In this document: positions 18,164 to 28,329 of the stretch, piece after piece
How the letters are laid out: each line of letters starts with the position of its first letter
How positions within the stretch are numbered: the stretch's first letter is position 1
Source of the DNA: JAIOYV01 sp964388245
Lineage (GTDB): Bacteria > Bacteroidota > Bacteroidia > Bacteroidales > M50B96
Reading direction: 5' to 3'
DNA: 54,817 nt
Assembly: GCA_964388245.1 (NCBI GenBank)
Contig: CAYLZH010000004.1
Span: forward strand, 1-54,817
The notes under the pieces: generated by a model
Database searches by the model: none
What the model was told of the DNA's origin: nothing
What the model saw: only the letters and a program-made list of their open reading frames with translations
Made by a program: the position numbers and the translations under genes

Positions 18164-19009
18164 CTATTCAATTTTCACTTTCGGTTTCTCGTTTAAGTAT
18201 CCAAGCGATTGCAAAAATTTATCTGCTGCGGAAACTGTTTTTTTATAATATTTAAAATTCTCATAGTTGAAGAATCCATGCTTCTGGCCTTTATAGATAT
18301 GCAGCTCGCAACGGCTTTTAACTTTTTCCATTACTTTTTGATAATAATTGGCAGTTTCTATGGGCACATGTTTATCATTTGTTCCAAAAAATAATATTGT
18401 TGGTGGTGCTCCTTTTTTGATATTGTGAAGGGGCGAAAAACTTTTATAAGCCTCACCTACTACATTATAACCAAAGCCACCAGGGCCATTATCAATAACC
18501 GGGTTAAAAAGGATCAAGGCATTTGGAATGCAGCTTACGGACATGTTATCAGTGCTTTCATTATAATCATCAATAAGCGCCGAAGCAGCGGCAAGATGTC
18601 CACCTGCAGAGCCTCCACCTGCAACAATTTTTGAGGTGTCAAGATTAAATTTGTCGGCTTGTTCTCTAACAAACCGAATAGCCGACTTGGCATCTTTTAA
18701 GGATTCAAAGGGAGTGGTTTGCTGTCTTTTTTTCACTCTGTAATCAACAAGAAAGCTAACCATACCTCTCTTTGAGAAGTATTTGGCATGTGGTTCAAAT
18801 TGCTCAATAGATCCTGTATTCCATCCACCTCCAAAATAAAATAGTATGGCAGGATATTTTTTTGCCGTATCAATGTTTTCAGGATAATATACCTCCATAA
18901 ATAATTTGGTGGTATCGATCTGTTTATACAGTATTTGTTCCTGAGAATAAGCAAATGAACAGGCAAATATTGAAATCGTTAATAGTACTATGATATGATT
19001 AAATTGCAT
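18164..19009 (-). CDS. Secreted alpha/beta-hydrolase esterase
   Basis: Probable carbohydrate deacetylase of the alpha/beta-hydrolase (BD-FAE/lipase-like) type. A signal peptide (1 to about 22, ending FAYSQ) precedes the fold. The oxyanion segment is FYFGGGWNTGS, the nucleophile elbow is GGGSAGGHLA, and the acid and histidine are likely in FFGTNDKHVP and GQKHGFFNY. Its 281 residues are normal for the family. It sits between the SASA esterase and two sulfatases, so removal of acetyl groups from a decorated glycan is the likely job (inference). Confidence 0.85.
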   Translation of the reverse strand: MQFNHIIVLLTISIFACSFAYSQEQILYKQIDTTKLFMEVYYPENIDTAKKYPAILFYFGGGWNTGSIEQFEPHAKYFSKRGMVSFLVDYRVKKRQQTTPFESLKDAKSAIRFVREQADKFNLDTSKIVAGGGSAGGHLAAASALIDDYNESTDNMSVSCIPNALILFNPVIDNGPGGFGYNVVGEAYKSFSPLHNIKKGAPPTILFFGTNDKHVPIETANYYQKVMEKVKSRCELHIYKGQKHGFFNYENFKYYKKTVSAADKFLQSLGYLNEKPKVKIE

Positions 19010-19045
19010 TACTTTGTTTTATATCCTAATAATGAATTGATTTAG

Positions 19046-21191
19046 TTATTCAATAATAATTTCATCTACAAAAAGCCAGGAGTCTTCACCTGCGCTTTCG
19101 TGCCAATCAGGAAGAGTTCCATAATTCTTTGCAATTACTTTCACATATCTTGCTTTTGTGGGATCAAATTGAGTTTTAAATTGTTGAATTAGAGCAGCTA
19201 AGTTTGTTGCAGGAATATCATGTTTAATAATTGCGGTTTCTTTGTATGATACACCATCTTCAGAAGTGAATATGCTTATATGTTCAGGTAATACAATCCA
19301 TGAACTCACTTTCTGAAGACTGGTAATACTAACAGAAGAAACTTCTATCATCTTACCTAAATCAACTACAGCTTCCATATCTTTCCCCTGGAAACCTTGC
19401 CAGTTACCATCACCAAAGCGTTTGCTGCCAAATATTCCATTCTCCAACCCCCAATCACCACCCGCAGTGTACCGATTTATCATATTTCGAGACATAATTA
19501 AGTTTTTTACCTGTAGCCAAATGAATCTTAAATTCAGATTCAGAAGTTGTAAGTGATGGAGTGCCCTCAACAAATACTTTCCCTTTTATGATCGCATTTT
19601 TGGTAATTGTAAAAGGTGCTGAGTAAAGTAACGAGCTGATTGTAGGTTCCGTTCCATCCAATGTATATCGTATCTCATTTTCATTATCTGTATGCATTGA
19701 GATGCGAAATCCGCTTGCTTCGTCAACGTAATTGTTTTTTATGGTTACAAATTCAGTAAGTAATTTCCAGTCATCGGTTCGGAAGGTAGAAGTAGGTAAT
19801 CCTTCTTTATTAAAGAGATTAGGCTCGTCGCCATTTTCAAAAGCAAAGCGAACAGCAACTGGGTTTTTTACCTTTTTTGAAGATACCAGCACAACGTTAT
19901 CAACAATTGTTGCTTTTGCAGGATAAAACTGCTGATCGTTTCCTGCAATGGTAAAACAGCTCAGCTCATCACCTTTGCATTCCAAGCCAGTTCCAACGTG
20001 GTCGAAAGTAAGAACGATTTCCTTTCTATCCTTTTTCATTGACTTATAAAGCGGTCCACTAAATACCAACTTTTCTTTGCCATAAGAATTAGCCAACGCC
20101 CATAACGCCAATCGTTGTCCAACTTCTTTTTTCTTTGTTGGATGATTATTTTCCGGAGTACCAATATCTAGAGTAACCGCCATTCCAGTATTGAGAACAT
20201 CTAATGTTTTTCGCTGTGCATCGCGTAGGGCTGCTCCAATAATTTCATGCGGATAATTGTAAGGAGCTATTTGTACAAAATAAAACGGAAATTCACCCTG
20301 GCCCCATTCATTCCTCCAGTTAGAAATTAATGTGGTCATCAGATTTTTATACCGATCATGTTCCTTTACATTAGCTTCACCCTGATACCAGATTGCCCCC
20401 TTAATTCCAAAAGGGATGAGCGGATGCAACATTGCATTATAAAGAGATGCAGGTGAATGATGATCGCGAGGGAGAATACCTGGTGCAGCATTTTCACTTT
20501 TTGTTTTGTATTTCTCAATATAGAATTTTCCTTCGGGAGTAGATTGCAATACATTGTAATTTATCCAGGCTTCAGCTGATGATCCACCCTTGCTTGTATG
20601 AATTAATCCAATGGGAATTTCAAGATCTTCATGCAATTCTTTTCCAAAATAATAAGCAACAGCACTAAACGATTTTGTGGTTTTAGGAGAGCAAGGTTCC
20701 CACTTTCCATAACAATTTCGGCTTGGTTCATCTGCATTATCGCGTGCCACATAAAAGAAACGGATGTTCGGATAATCGGCATTGGCAATCTCTTCCTTTG
20801 CATTCTCGCATCGGTCAACCGCCATCTGCATATTTGATTGACCAGAACAAATCCAAACCTCGCCCAACAGTACATTATTAATCACAGTATCATTAATGTA
20901 AAGCTGATAAGGTCCGCCAGCATCAGTGGTCTTTAGTTTGACCATCCATTTCCCATCCTCATCTGCAACGGTAGTTCTGGCTGGCATTCTGCTCCATGTT
21001 CCGGATACTGAAATTTCAGTTCCAGGTTTAGCCCATCCCCAAACCGGTGCCTCAAAGTTTCGCTGAAGAACCATATTATCGGCAAAAACTGACGGAAGTG
21101 TTATTTGAGCAGACAAAGAATAATGACCTCCCAAAAGCAGGAAAACCATTAGGATTGTAAATTGTAGAATGCTATTCCTGAAAATTTTCAT
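19046..21191 (-). pseudogene. Sialate O-acetylesterase (SASA) with C-terminal binding module, frameshifted
   Basis: SASA-family carbohydrate acetylesterase. The ATG at 21191 gives a signal peptide ending SLSAQ; the frame also extends to 21209. Motifs are LPSVFADNMVLQR, the nucleophile region GQSNMQMAVD and IWYQGEAN. After the esterase comes a CHB_HEX/Fn3-associated unit (IRYTLDGTEPT). The frame then meets TGA at 19455-19457, while the adjacent frame carries on with TAGGDWGLENG to SWLFVDEIIIE at 19046, a complete discoidin-like module. Removing one G at about 19472-19473 (minus-strand TCGG) joins the two parts as ...KYDKSYTAGG... and gives 714 residues. This is either a true 1-bp insertion or a sequence error. 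The fragments are 19455-21191 and 19046-19573. The gene starts 10 bp after the GH29 stop. Confidence 0.85.
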
Positions 21192-21201
21192 GACAGTAAT
21201 A

Positions 21202-23319
21202 TTATTCAATAATTACCTCATCCACAAATAGCCAGGAAGTACCACCGGCCCCTTTATGCCATTCCGGGCAAACACCAATATTTTGAGCTTTGATCCGGAC
21301 AAAACGAGCTTCTTTTTCAGAAAAGCTAATTTCGAATGTATGACTCTGTGGTTTACGATCTGCCTGCAGTTTCTCGATTTCAAGTGATTGCATCAATTGA
21401 TAATTTTCACCATCAGTTGAGATGCTAATTTCAATCATAGCAGGTAGAAATATCCATTGTTTTGTTTTCTCAAGAAAAGAAACTTTTACGCTACTTAACG
21501 ATTGGGTTTCACCCAGATCGATGCTTGCATGAAAATCTACACCTTCAAATCCCAGCCAGTTTTCAGTACTTTTTTTTGCGTCGCCAAATACACCATCACC
21601 AATGGTTAAATCACCAAGAGCAGCATACTTTTCGCTATAAGGATATTTGTAATGTACAGCGCTAAACCCTTTCGACTGCATAAATTCTACTTTGGTCTCC
21701 GGGCTTGTTGCGTACCCGTTTTTAACAGCAATTGCTCTTACAATTGTAGATTCGTTCAATACAATCGGATCTGTATATTTTTGAGTATCTGTTCCAGGGT
21801 CGCTTCCATCAAGTGTATAATAAATAGCTGCACCTTCAGTTCCTGAGCTTAGTTCAACTTTAGCATTTTCGGAAAATAGAATTTTATCTTCTACTGGTTT
21901 TCTATCCAGCATGACGGTTGGTATTTCAGCTACATTGGCTTGTTTTCCTGCCATCTTAATAACATAGGCGTGTTGAACTTTGCGATTTTCTTCTGATTGC
22001 CACGCTACCGGCAATTCAACCATAATACCCTCATCTTCCAGGTTTTCCCAACTCAGAGCCTTGTCGCAACCCAATAATTGAATTTCAGATTTTTCGTCAG
22101 GATTTGCATATTTCAGTTGAACCGAGCTTCCCGGCCATTCTGTTAGCACTGCATATAAAACTGTTGCTGCTTCATTTTGAATGTAGTATACATTATTTGG
22201 ATCCTTGTAATATTTCGTTCCGCGTGAGTTATGAATAACCTCACCATTAACGTCCATCCAGTCACCAGTTTCTTTTAACCGATCAATGCTTTGCTCAGGG
22301 AAAAGACCATCAGCTGTCGGACCAACGTTTAACAAATAGTTTCCTCCCTTAGCTGCAATGTCAACAAGGTTGTGGATAAGCATCTTGGTAGATTTGAAAT
22401 TTTCGTCAAACTGGTTAAATCCCCAATGATTATTCATGGTCATGCACGATTCCCAATCAAGATCGGATGTTCCCTCCAGAATTTCCTGCTCTGGTGTTCC
22501 AAAATCTCCAGCCGCATCATCATAGGCATTCATCCCTTCCATTCCCTGGCGGCCTTTTCCAACCCGATTGTTTATAATTATATCGGGTTGAATATTCCGT
22601 AGATGATTGTACAAAGCCTTTCCTTGTTCTTCAGTCCATTCTGTAATCCATTCTCCATCGAACCATAACACACCAATCTTTCCATAATTAGTAAGCAGCT
22701 CCTCCAATTGTGGATACATATAGTTGGCCACATATTTCGAAAACTCCGGGTTCGGGCCTGTTCCATGATTGTAATCGGGATAATTTGTTCCCTGTGCTTG
22801 CGGGTGATGCCAGTCCATAATGGAATGGTAAAAGCACAAGGTAATATTTTCTTTTTTACATGCTTTTGCCAGATCTTTCAGAAGGTCCTTTTTGTATGGT
22901 GTTCGTTCCATGTCAAAATCGGAAACATCAGAGTTCCAAAGACAAAAACCATCGTGGTGCTTCGATGTGATTACAATGTATTTCATGCCGGCATCTTTCG
23001 CCATACGAACCCATTCCTCGGCATTGTAATTTACCGGGTTGAACTGGTCCGCATATTTTTCATATTCATCAACAGGGATGTCGGCAGTTTCCTGAATCCA
23101 TTCGGCATGATTTTTTTCTTCACCATATTGCCCGGCCGGAATCGCATATAGACCCCAATGGATAAACATACCGAAGCCTGCATCGCGCCACCACTGCATC
23201 CGCTCGGTTTTCTCTGCTGCAGTTTCGGTTTCGATGTAATTCCGTTTTTCTTTCTCTACTGGTGCATTGCAAGCACTCAAATAAATCAGGATTGCTAAAA
23301 AAGAAAGTGTTTTATTCAT
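21202..23319 (-). CDS. GH29 alpha-L-fucosidase with C-terminal binding module, lipoprotein
   Basis: Retaining exo-alpha-L-fucosidase. The lipobox YLSAC puts the lipid Cys at 17. The GH29 barrel (about 35-370) has GMFIHWGLYAIPAGQ, TSKHHDGFCLWNS and the nucleophile Asp221 in VLWFDGEW, then GNYLLNVGPTADGLFP. After a beta-sandwich comes a CHB_HEX/Fn3-associated unit (about 480-550, IYYTLDGSDPG) and a discoidin-like module (about 555-705) ending SWLFVDEVIIE. The same C-terminal pair occurs in the GH20 upstream and the SASA downstream. Full length, 705 residues. A 142-bp gap containing an inverted repeat separates it from GH20. Linkage specificity is unknown. Confidence 0.93.
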   Translation of the reverse strand: MNKTLSFLAILIYLSACNAPVEKEKRNYIETETAAEKTERMQWWRDAGFGMFIHWGLYAIPAGQYGEEKNHAEWIQETADIPVDEYEKYADQFNPVNYNAEEWVRMAKDAGMKYIVITSKHHDGFCLWNSDVSDFDMERTPYKKDLLKDLAKACKKENITLCFYHSIMDWHHPQAQGTNYPDYNHGTGPNPEFSKYVANYMYPQLEELLTNYGKIGVLWFDGEWITEWTEEQGKALYNHLRNIQPDIIINNRVGKGRQGMEGMNAYDDAAGDFGTPEQEILEGTSDLDWESCMTMNNHWGFNQFDENFKSTKMLIHNLVDIAAKGGNYLLNVGPTADGLFPEQSIDRLKETGDWMDVNGEVIHNSRGTKYYKDPNNVYYIQNEAATVLYAVLTEWPGSSVQLKYANPDEKSEIQLLGCDKALSWENLEDEGIMVELPVAWQSEENRKVQHAYVIKMAGKQANVAEIPTVMLDRKPVEDKILFSENAKVELSSGTEGAAIYYTLDGSDPGTDTQKYTDPIVLNESTIVRAIAVKNGYATSPETKVEFMQSKGFSAVHYKYPYSEKYAALGDLTIGDGVFGDAKKSTENWLGFEGVDFHASIDLGETQSLSSVKVSFLEKTKQWIFLPAMIEISISTDGENYQLMQSLEIEKLQADRKPQSHTFEISFSEKEARFVRIKAQNIGVCPEWHKGAGGTSWLFVDEVIIE

Positions 23320-23364
23320 ATCAAATGTATCTTGAGTTCACTTCGAAAAGAATAAAGAAAAAAA

Positions 23365-23426
23365 GTCACAAAGATTCACAAAGCACATATAACCAGCAAT
23401 GTAAATCTTAGTATTTTCTTTGTGAC
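23365..23426. repeat. Inverted repeat of TCACAAAG units between GH20 and GH29
   Basis: GTCACAAAGA (23365-23374) and TCTTTGTGAC (23417-23426) are perfect 10-bp inverted arms 42 bases apart. A second direct TCACAAAG is at 23376-23383. It occupies the 142-bp gap between GH20 and GH29 and resembles dispersed CTTTGTGA-type intergenic repeats. It could attenuate or stabilise the transcript; no promoter is evident. Confidence 0.55.
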
Positions 23427-23461
23427 AATATTGACTTTTTGGAGTGGACTCATATTTTAAA

Positions 23462-25816
23462 TTATTTAACTATAACCTCATCCATGAAAATCCAATTCTC
23501 TCCACCCGGTCTTCGATGCCATTTAGGATTTTTCTTCATTCCTTTTGCTTTTATTCGAATGTATCGGATCTTCTGATTCTGAAAATCAAATTCGACTTCC
23601 TTCAAATATTTTCCAGGTTCATTGGCAAGTTCTGCCAGATCTGTTTTTCCAACACTTGTAAATTTCTTTCCATCCAGCGAAACTTCACAGCTCACAATTA
23701 ATGGTAGAAAAATCCACGACCGTGTGTTGTGTAATAAAGAGATGGTCACATTAGAAATATCTTCTGCCTTTTTCAGGTCAATCTGAAAATCAACATCAGT
23801 ACCTTTAAAGGCTGTCCAGAAGTTTTTTGAGTATTCCACTGTTCCTCGAATGCAATCAGTCAGGCATAAGTCTGAGGTATTGTATTTTTCATTGGGCTGA
23901 ATTGAGTACTCTACTTTTCTTCCGGCAGCTTTATGAATCTCAATATCTTTACTTGTAATTCGTCCAACTGCTTTCCCATTCTTGAAGGCCTGAGCTTTTA
24001 TGGTTGTGCTTTCTGTAACCGGGAATGCCTTTTCGTATTTTAGTGATCTGCTGGAAGGTTCCGTACCATCCAGGGTATAGAAGATACCTACATTATCGAC
24101 CTGAGCCTTTAGGCTTATGTGCAGATCAGATGAAAGCACGCTGCCCTCGTGGTTGATGATAATGTTATACATACTGGGTGCATAATTTACCTTCATGGCA
24201 TCCAGGCGGTTGAAAGCGTACTCGGTGCGTCGAATAAAATCATCAAAATCTTTTTGCTCGTAAGGTGTCCATCCAACCTCGGCAATGGCAAACAGTCGGG
24301 GAAACATCATATAATTATGATCGAAAGGTTTTTGCATGCTTTCACCCCACAAATTCCCCTGAACACCTAAAATGTGTTTGGCCTGTTCGTCATTAAATCC
24401 TTCTGGCACCGGATTAAAGGAATAGGCAGTTGAAAGCAGCAGTTGGCTATACCCATATCCGGGTTCAAGGTCGATGTCTCCCTGGCGAAGATCGAGATAG
24501 CAGTACTTGTTGGGCGACATCACCACATCATGGCCTGCCTTTGCAGCAGTAATTCCCCCCTTTGTGCCTCGCCACGACATTACTGTTGCATTGGGAGCCA
24601 ATCCACCTTCAAGAATTTCATCCCAGCCAATCATGCTCTTGTCCCGGGCATTGATTATCTTTTCAACCCTTTTGATGAAATAACTTTGCAATTCATGCTC
24701 ATCGGCCAGCTTATTGTCCTTCATTCGTTTTTGACAATGCTCACAGATTTTCCATTTATCCTTGTTGCATTCGTCACCACCAATGTGCATGTATTTCGAT
24801 GGGAACAAATCCATCACTTCGTTCAGCATTTTTTCGGTAAACTCAAAAGTAATTTCCTTTCCGGGACAGTAAGTGTTTTCGTTCATGATACCTCCGGTTG
24901 CCACCTTATAATCGGCTTCGTCACAAGAAATTTCTGGATAAGATGCAATGGCAGCTCGACTGTGCCCGGGCATATCTATTTCGGGAATAATCTCAATGTA
25001 CCGCTCTGCTGCATATTGAATTATGTCTGTTATTTGCTCCTGGGAATAAAATCCGCCATAGGTAGCCTTCTCATTTGCTTGTTGCTCGGGGCGGTTGTGC
25101 CAGGATTCGTCGTTCCGGTCTACTCGCCAGGCACCAACTTCTGTTAACTTTGGATAGGCTTTAATCTCAATCCTCCACCCCTGATCGTCGGTTAAGTGCC
25201 AGTGGAATTTATTCATCTTTAGGCTGGCCAAATAATCGAGATTTTTCTTGATGTAATCAACTGAAATAAAATGTCGACTTGGATCAAGCATATTTCCGCG
25301 CCAGCCAAATCGTGGTTGGTCAAAAATCTCTATGCATGGAACTGTTAAATCGATATTCCCAATGGCATCTGAGCTAAAGATTTGAGTAGGCAACAATTGA
25401 TAAATGCTTTGAACTCCATAAAACAAACCATTGGGTTTGTAGGCCTCAATGGTAATTCCATTTTTTGTTATAGATAATGAGTAACCTTCTTTCCCGTATT
25501 TTTCTTCGTCATTCGAAAGACAAAAATGCAGCACATTTTTTAGCTCCGCAGCTTTATCATCAACGCTAACACTTACATTATAAAACTTTGCCCTATTGAT
25601 TTTTGCTGCCAGTGTGTTGGCAATTTTCAGAACTTCAGAATTATCAATACATACAGTGATTCTTGTTTTGCCATTAATTGTAAAGTCTCCGGTTTGAACC
25701 TCTGCCGTAATTGGTTTTGGGATAATGTTGATGTCTCCTGTTATTGCTTGACCGAACAGGTTCGCCGAAACCAAACATGCAACAAGAAATGAGAAAAATA
25801 ATCTTATGTTTTTCAT
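23462..25816 (-). CDS. GH20 beta-N-acetylhexosaminidase with C-terminal binding module
   Basis: Exo-beta-N-acetylhexosaminidase that releases terminal GlcNAc/GalNAc by substrate-assisted catalysis. A signal peptide (1-22, ending LFGQ) precedes the GH20b domain, which begins with GDINIIPKP. The catalytic barrel (about 155-510) has FHWHLTDDQGWRIEIK and HIGGDE at 344-349, with catalytic Asp348-Glu349. It ends with a CHB_HEX unit (IFYTLDGTEPSSRS) and a discoidin-like module ending NWIFMDEVIVK. It starts 8 bp after the PNGase stop, so the two are almost certainly cotranscribed. In an N-glycan pathway it would remove antennary or core GlcNAc, feeding the NagB-like enzyme. Confidence 0.94.
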   Translation of the reverse strand: MKNIRLFFSFLVACLVSANLFGQAITGDINIIPKPITAEVQTGDFTINGKTRITVCIDNSEVLKIANTLAAKINRAKFYNVSVSVDDKAAELKNVLHFCLSNDEEKYGKEGYSLSITKNGITIEAYKPNGLFYGVQSIYQLLPTQIFSSDAIGNIDLTVPCIEIFDQPRFGWRGNMLDPSRHFISVDYIKKNLDYLASLKMNKFHWHLTDDQGWRIEIKAYPKLTEVGAWRVDRNDESWHNRPEQQANEKATYGGFYSQEQITDIIQYAAERYIEIIPEIDMPGHSRAAIASYPEISCDEADYKVATGGIMNENTYCPGKEITFEFTEKMLNEVMDLFPSKYMHIGGDECNKDKWKICEHCQKRMKDNKLADEHELQSYFIKRVEKIINARDKSMIGWDEILEGGLAPNATVMSWRGTKGGITAAKAGHDVVMSPNKYCYLDLRQGDIDLEPGYGYSQLLLSTAYSFNPVPEGFNDEQAKHILGVQGNLWGESMQKPFDHNYMMFPRLFAIAEVGWTPYEQKDFDDFIRRTEYAFNRLDAMKVNYAPSMYNIIINHEGSVLSSDLHISLKAQVDNVGIFYTLDGTEPSSRSLKYEKAFPVTESTTIKAQAFKNGKAVGRITSKDIEIHKAAGRKVEYSIQPNEKYNTSDLCLTDCIRGTVEYSKNFWTAFKGTDVDFQIDLKKAEDISNVTISLLHNTRSWIFLPLIVSCEVSLDGKKFTSVGKTDLAELANEPGKYLKEVEFDFQNQKIRYIRIKAKGMKKNPKWHRRPGGENWIFMDEVIVK

Positions 25817-25824
25817 TTTATGTC

Positions 25825-28329
25825 TTATTGAAGTATCACCTTTCTTACCACAACATTATCTTCCGATTGGATCTTCACCATATATAATCCTTTTGGGTAA
25901 GTAGATATATCCTTGGTGATGCTTTGTCCATCCCAGTTTTGTTGTTCCATCAATTGTCCATTGGCATTAAAGATTTGTAGAGATACGGTTTCAGAATATA
26001 GTGATCTTAAAACAGATATATTAATCATACCATTTGTTGGATTAGGCGATAACTCTACCTTAAAAGACGAAGATATTGGCTCTTCATCAATGCTGGTATA
26101 AATTAGTTGGTTGCTATAACTGATTAGATTACCCGAAATAACGTAATTTGGGTTATAAGTGCTTTGGCAATCCGAGCAAGTTACACCCGTAACACAATCA
26201 GGGTGGTTGGGATGACAAAGGTCGACATACCCAGGGTCAAATTCGTATTCCATTAAAATATTCGACGTATTCACATACGGAGTTAAATCGTATTCATACA
26301 CATAACTTATCGATCCTGGGCACCAACCGGCACGATTGTGACACCAGGTGCCATTTTGGGGCTGGCAATTATCTGGATTGGGATTGCATACAACCCAGAG
26401 GTGCTGGTCGAATTCGTCATTGTTTACCTTAATTTTGTGTGTTGCCTCGTAAAACTCTGCTGCATTTCCAGTGTTCAAATCGCCCCATGCATGACCGGTA
26501 TTGAGAATCTTGAGTTTCGATGACAGTACACCCGGGTTATAATTCCAGGTAATTACATCCATTGGTTGTAGGTTGGCATAATCGCCAAAGGGAAATGTCC
26601 CGCGCCATATTACATCTACCCAACTGTATTTATGGCTTGGCTCTCCGGCAGTAAAATCGAAATCGATATCAATGATCAATCCTTTTTGCATGACCCCACT
26701 GCTATAACGCATTTCTACCAGTCCCTGCAATATGGAAGAATAATCAACCAAATCAGTACTGTGATTACATTCTACCCCATAAGGAGTAATATAACGGAAC
26801 AACTCGACCCACTGGCCGGTTGGTCCTCTGGCTTCCAGGTAGGCAGTCCTGTCCCAGGGCTCACATCCCTGTGATGGGCAGGTCACATCTAAGTTTGCCA
26901 TTATTTCGTTGAAAGCACCTACATAGGTTGGGAATACAAATTCGCCGGTATCCACATCGTGACTGTTTGTGCATTCTACCTCATCAAAAGCTTGTACGCT
27001 CAAGTTGGATATTGTCTGAGTGACTTCAAAATCAACTGTATTAGTGACCATAACATTTCCTGTAGTGGTAACATTTACAGTCATGGTGTAGCTTCCATAG
27101 GCAGGGGGAGTCCACTCGGCTGTATTGTATCCGGTCGTCCACCTATCCCCAATCATTGTCTGACCATCAATTATAAACTCTACTTCTTTGGTAAGCAACA
27201 CATCGGGGTGATCGATGTACGCAGAAGCCACCAAAAGTATTGGTTGAAGCATGTCCATATACACATCGGTATTGTTTGCCGGTCTGCGAATGGTTAGTTC
27301 GGCTTGATAGGCCTGAGGATCTACCACCTCAAACGACTGGTAAATATCAGGAGCAGCGGCCCAGATAGTATCACCTGCCTGGCTTGCCTTTATGGTAACA
27401 ATTCCGGGAGTCCCGTCCAATGTAACTACATTTCCGTTAATTGTAGCCGGACCTGAGTCAACCACAAATTCAACTGGTAAACTGGATGAGGCTGTGGCAT
27501 TCAGGCTAAATTCTGGAGAAGTGGTAAGCTTATTCGGAATGGCATCAAAACTAATAAATTGAAGTTGACCATTATCTTCAGGTTCTCTGACCAAAATATT
27601 ATCTAATGAGGCGGTCCAACCCGGCGACCTGTAGTAAACCGCATCCCAGGTAGTATGATCAAGTTTGTTGCCCGAATTGGGAGTTAGCCCCATATTTAAG
27701 CCCTGAACTTCGGGTACTGCAATCCATGCACCAGTTGTTCCCGGTTTGTAAAATAAAGCCACCGAGCCCTGACCTCCATTTGCTGTGAAGTCCATCACCA
27801 TTTTGTAACTTGCCCAACCATCATTATTTATAGAAAATATTGTTTCCTGACCATTTGGAAGGATGATCTTATTATTCAAAGGATTCTGGCTTGCAATGTT
27901 TACATGAATTCCTCCATCATTAGCCTCAGTAGCAAGCCCCGGAGCGCAATGACCATCTCCATCTGCATCGTATCCGCACCCGAAAAAATTTCCCCAATGA
28001 GATTTTCGCATATCAAACTCCAGTTCGATAGTACCTTCAATGGTAAAATCAAAATCAAAGTTTGCGCTTGCTTTTCGTGTTGCGGCCCTACCTCCAACAT
28101 GATTATACCAAAGTGACAATGTCCCGTCTGCCGAAAGATCACCTTGACTATTCGCATAATCAACCTGTAAATCGCCTGGCCCATCAGGATATAGAATAGT
28201 AACCCAGCCATCCTGACCACTAAGATCGCCCACTGAAAGGCTGTTAAAATCATAAATATGCTCAATAACCTGGGCATTCACTCCTAATGAGATTATTAAT
28301 GCACAAAAAAGTAGTCGAATTGTTTTCAT
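25825..28329 (-). CDS. Peptide-N-glycosidase F-like protein with T9SS sorting tail
   Basis: Predicted PNGase that cleaves N-glycans from asparagine. Order: signal peptide (1-20), a lectin-like beta-sandwich (about 22-250), two Ig-like segments (about 255-335 and 340-437), the two-domain PNGase F core (about 440-745) and a T9SS C-terminal tail (about 756-834, with LSPNPTNG and GLYMVKI). Compared with Elizabethkingia PNGase F, EPWDRTAYL (Asp493) corresponds to the catalytic Asp60 region, NTGHAWG to the glycine-tryptophan loop, AAEFYEATHKI (Glu625) to Glu206, and HNRAGWCPGS is nearly identical. It is much longer than PNGase F (about 314 mature residues) because of the N-terminal modules. A promoter lies about 140 bp upstream. 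It heads the operon through GH20, GH29 and the esterases. Confidence 0.88.
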   Translation of the reverse strand: MKTIRLLFCALIISLGVNAQVIEHIYDFNSLSVGDLSGQDGWVTILYPDGPGDLQVDYANSQGDLSADGTLSLWYNHVGGRAATRKASANFDFDFTIEGTIELEFDMRKSHWGNFFGCGYDADGDGHCAPGLATEANDGGIHVNIASQNPLNNKIILPNGQETIFSINNDGWASYKMVMDFTANGGQGSVALFYKPGTTGAWIAVPEVQGLNMGLTPNSGNKLDHTTWDAVYYRSPGWTASLDNILVREPEDNGQLQFISFDAIPNKLTTSPEFSLNATASSSLPVEFVVDSGPATINGNVVTLDGTPGIVTIKASQAGDTIWAAAPDIYQSFEVVDPQAYQAELTIRRPANNTDVYMDMLQPILLVASAYIDHPDVLLTKEVEFIIDGQTMIGDRWTTGYNTAEWTPPAYGSYTMTVNVTTTGNVMVTNTVDFEVTQTISNLSVQAFDEVECTNSHDVDTGEFVFPTYVGAFNEIMANLDVTCPSQGCEPWDRTAYLEARGPTGQWVELFRYITPYGVECNHSTDLVDYSSILQGLVEMRYSSGVMQKGLIIDIDFDFTAGEPSHKYSWVDVIWRGTFPFGDYANLQPMDVITWNYNPGVLSSKLKILNTGHAWGDLNTGNAAEFYEATHKIKVNNDEFDQHLWVVCNPNPDNCQPQNGTWCHNRAGWCPGSISYVYEYDLTPYVNTSNILMEYEFDPGYVDLCHPNHPDCVTGVTCSDCQSTYNPNYVISGNLISYSNQLIYTSIDEEPISSSFKVELSPNPTNGMINISVLRSLYSETVSLQIFNANGQLMEQQNWDGQSITKDISTYPKGLYMVKIQSEDNVVVRKVILQ

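Noticed and set aside
24443..25147. 234-codon plus-strand frame opposite GH20
   Set aside because: Lies entirely inside the GH20 catalytic domain; no signal, domain or spacing supports it.
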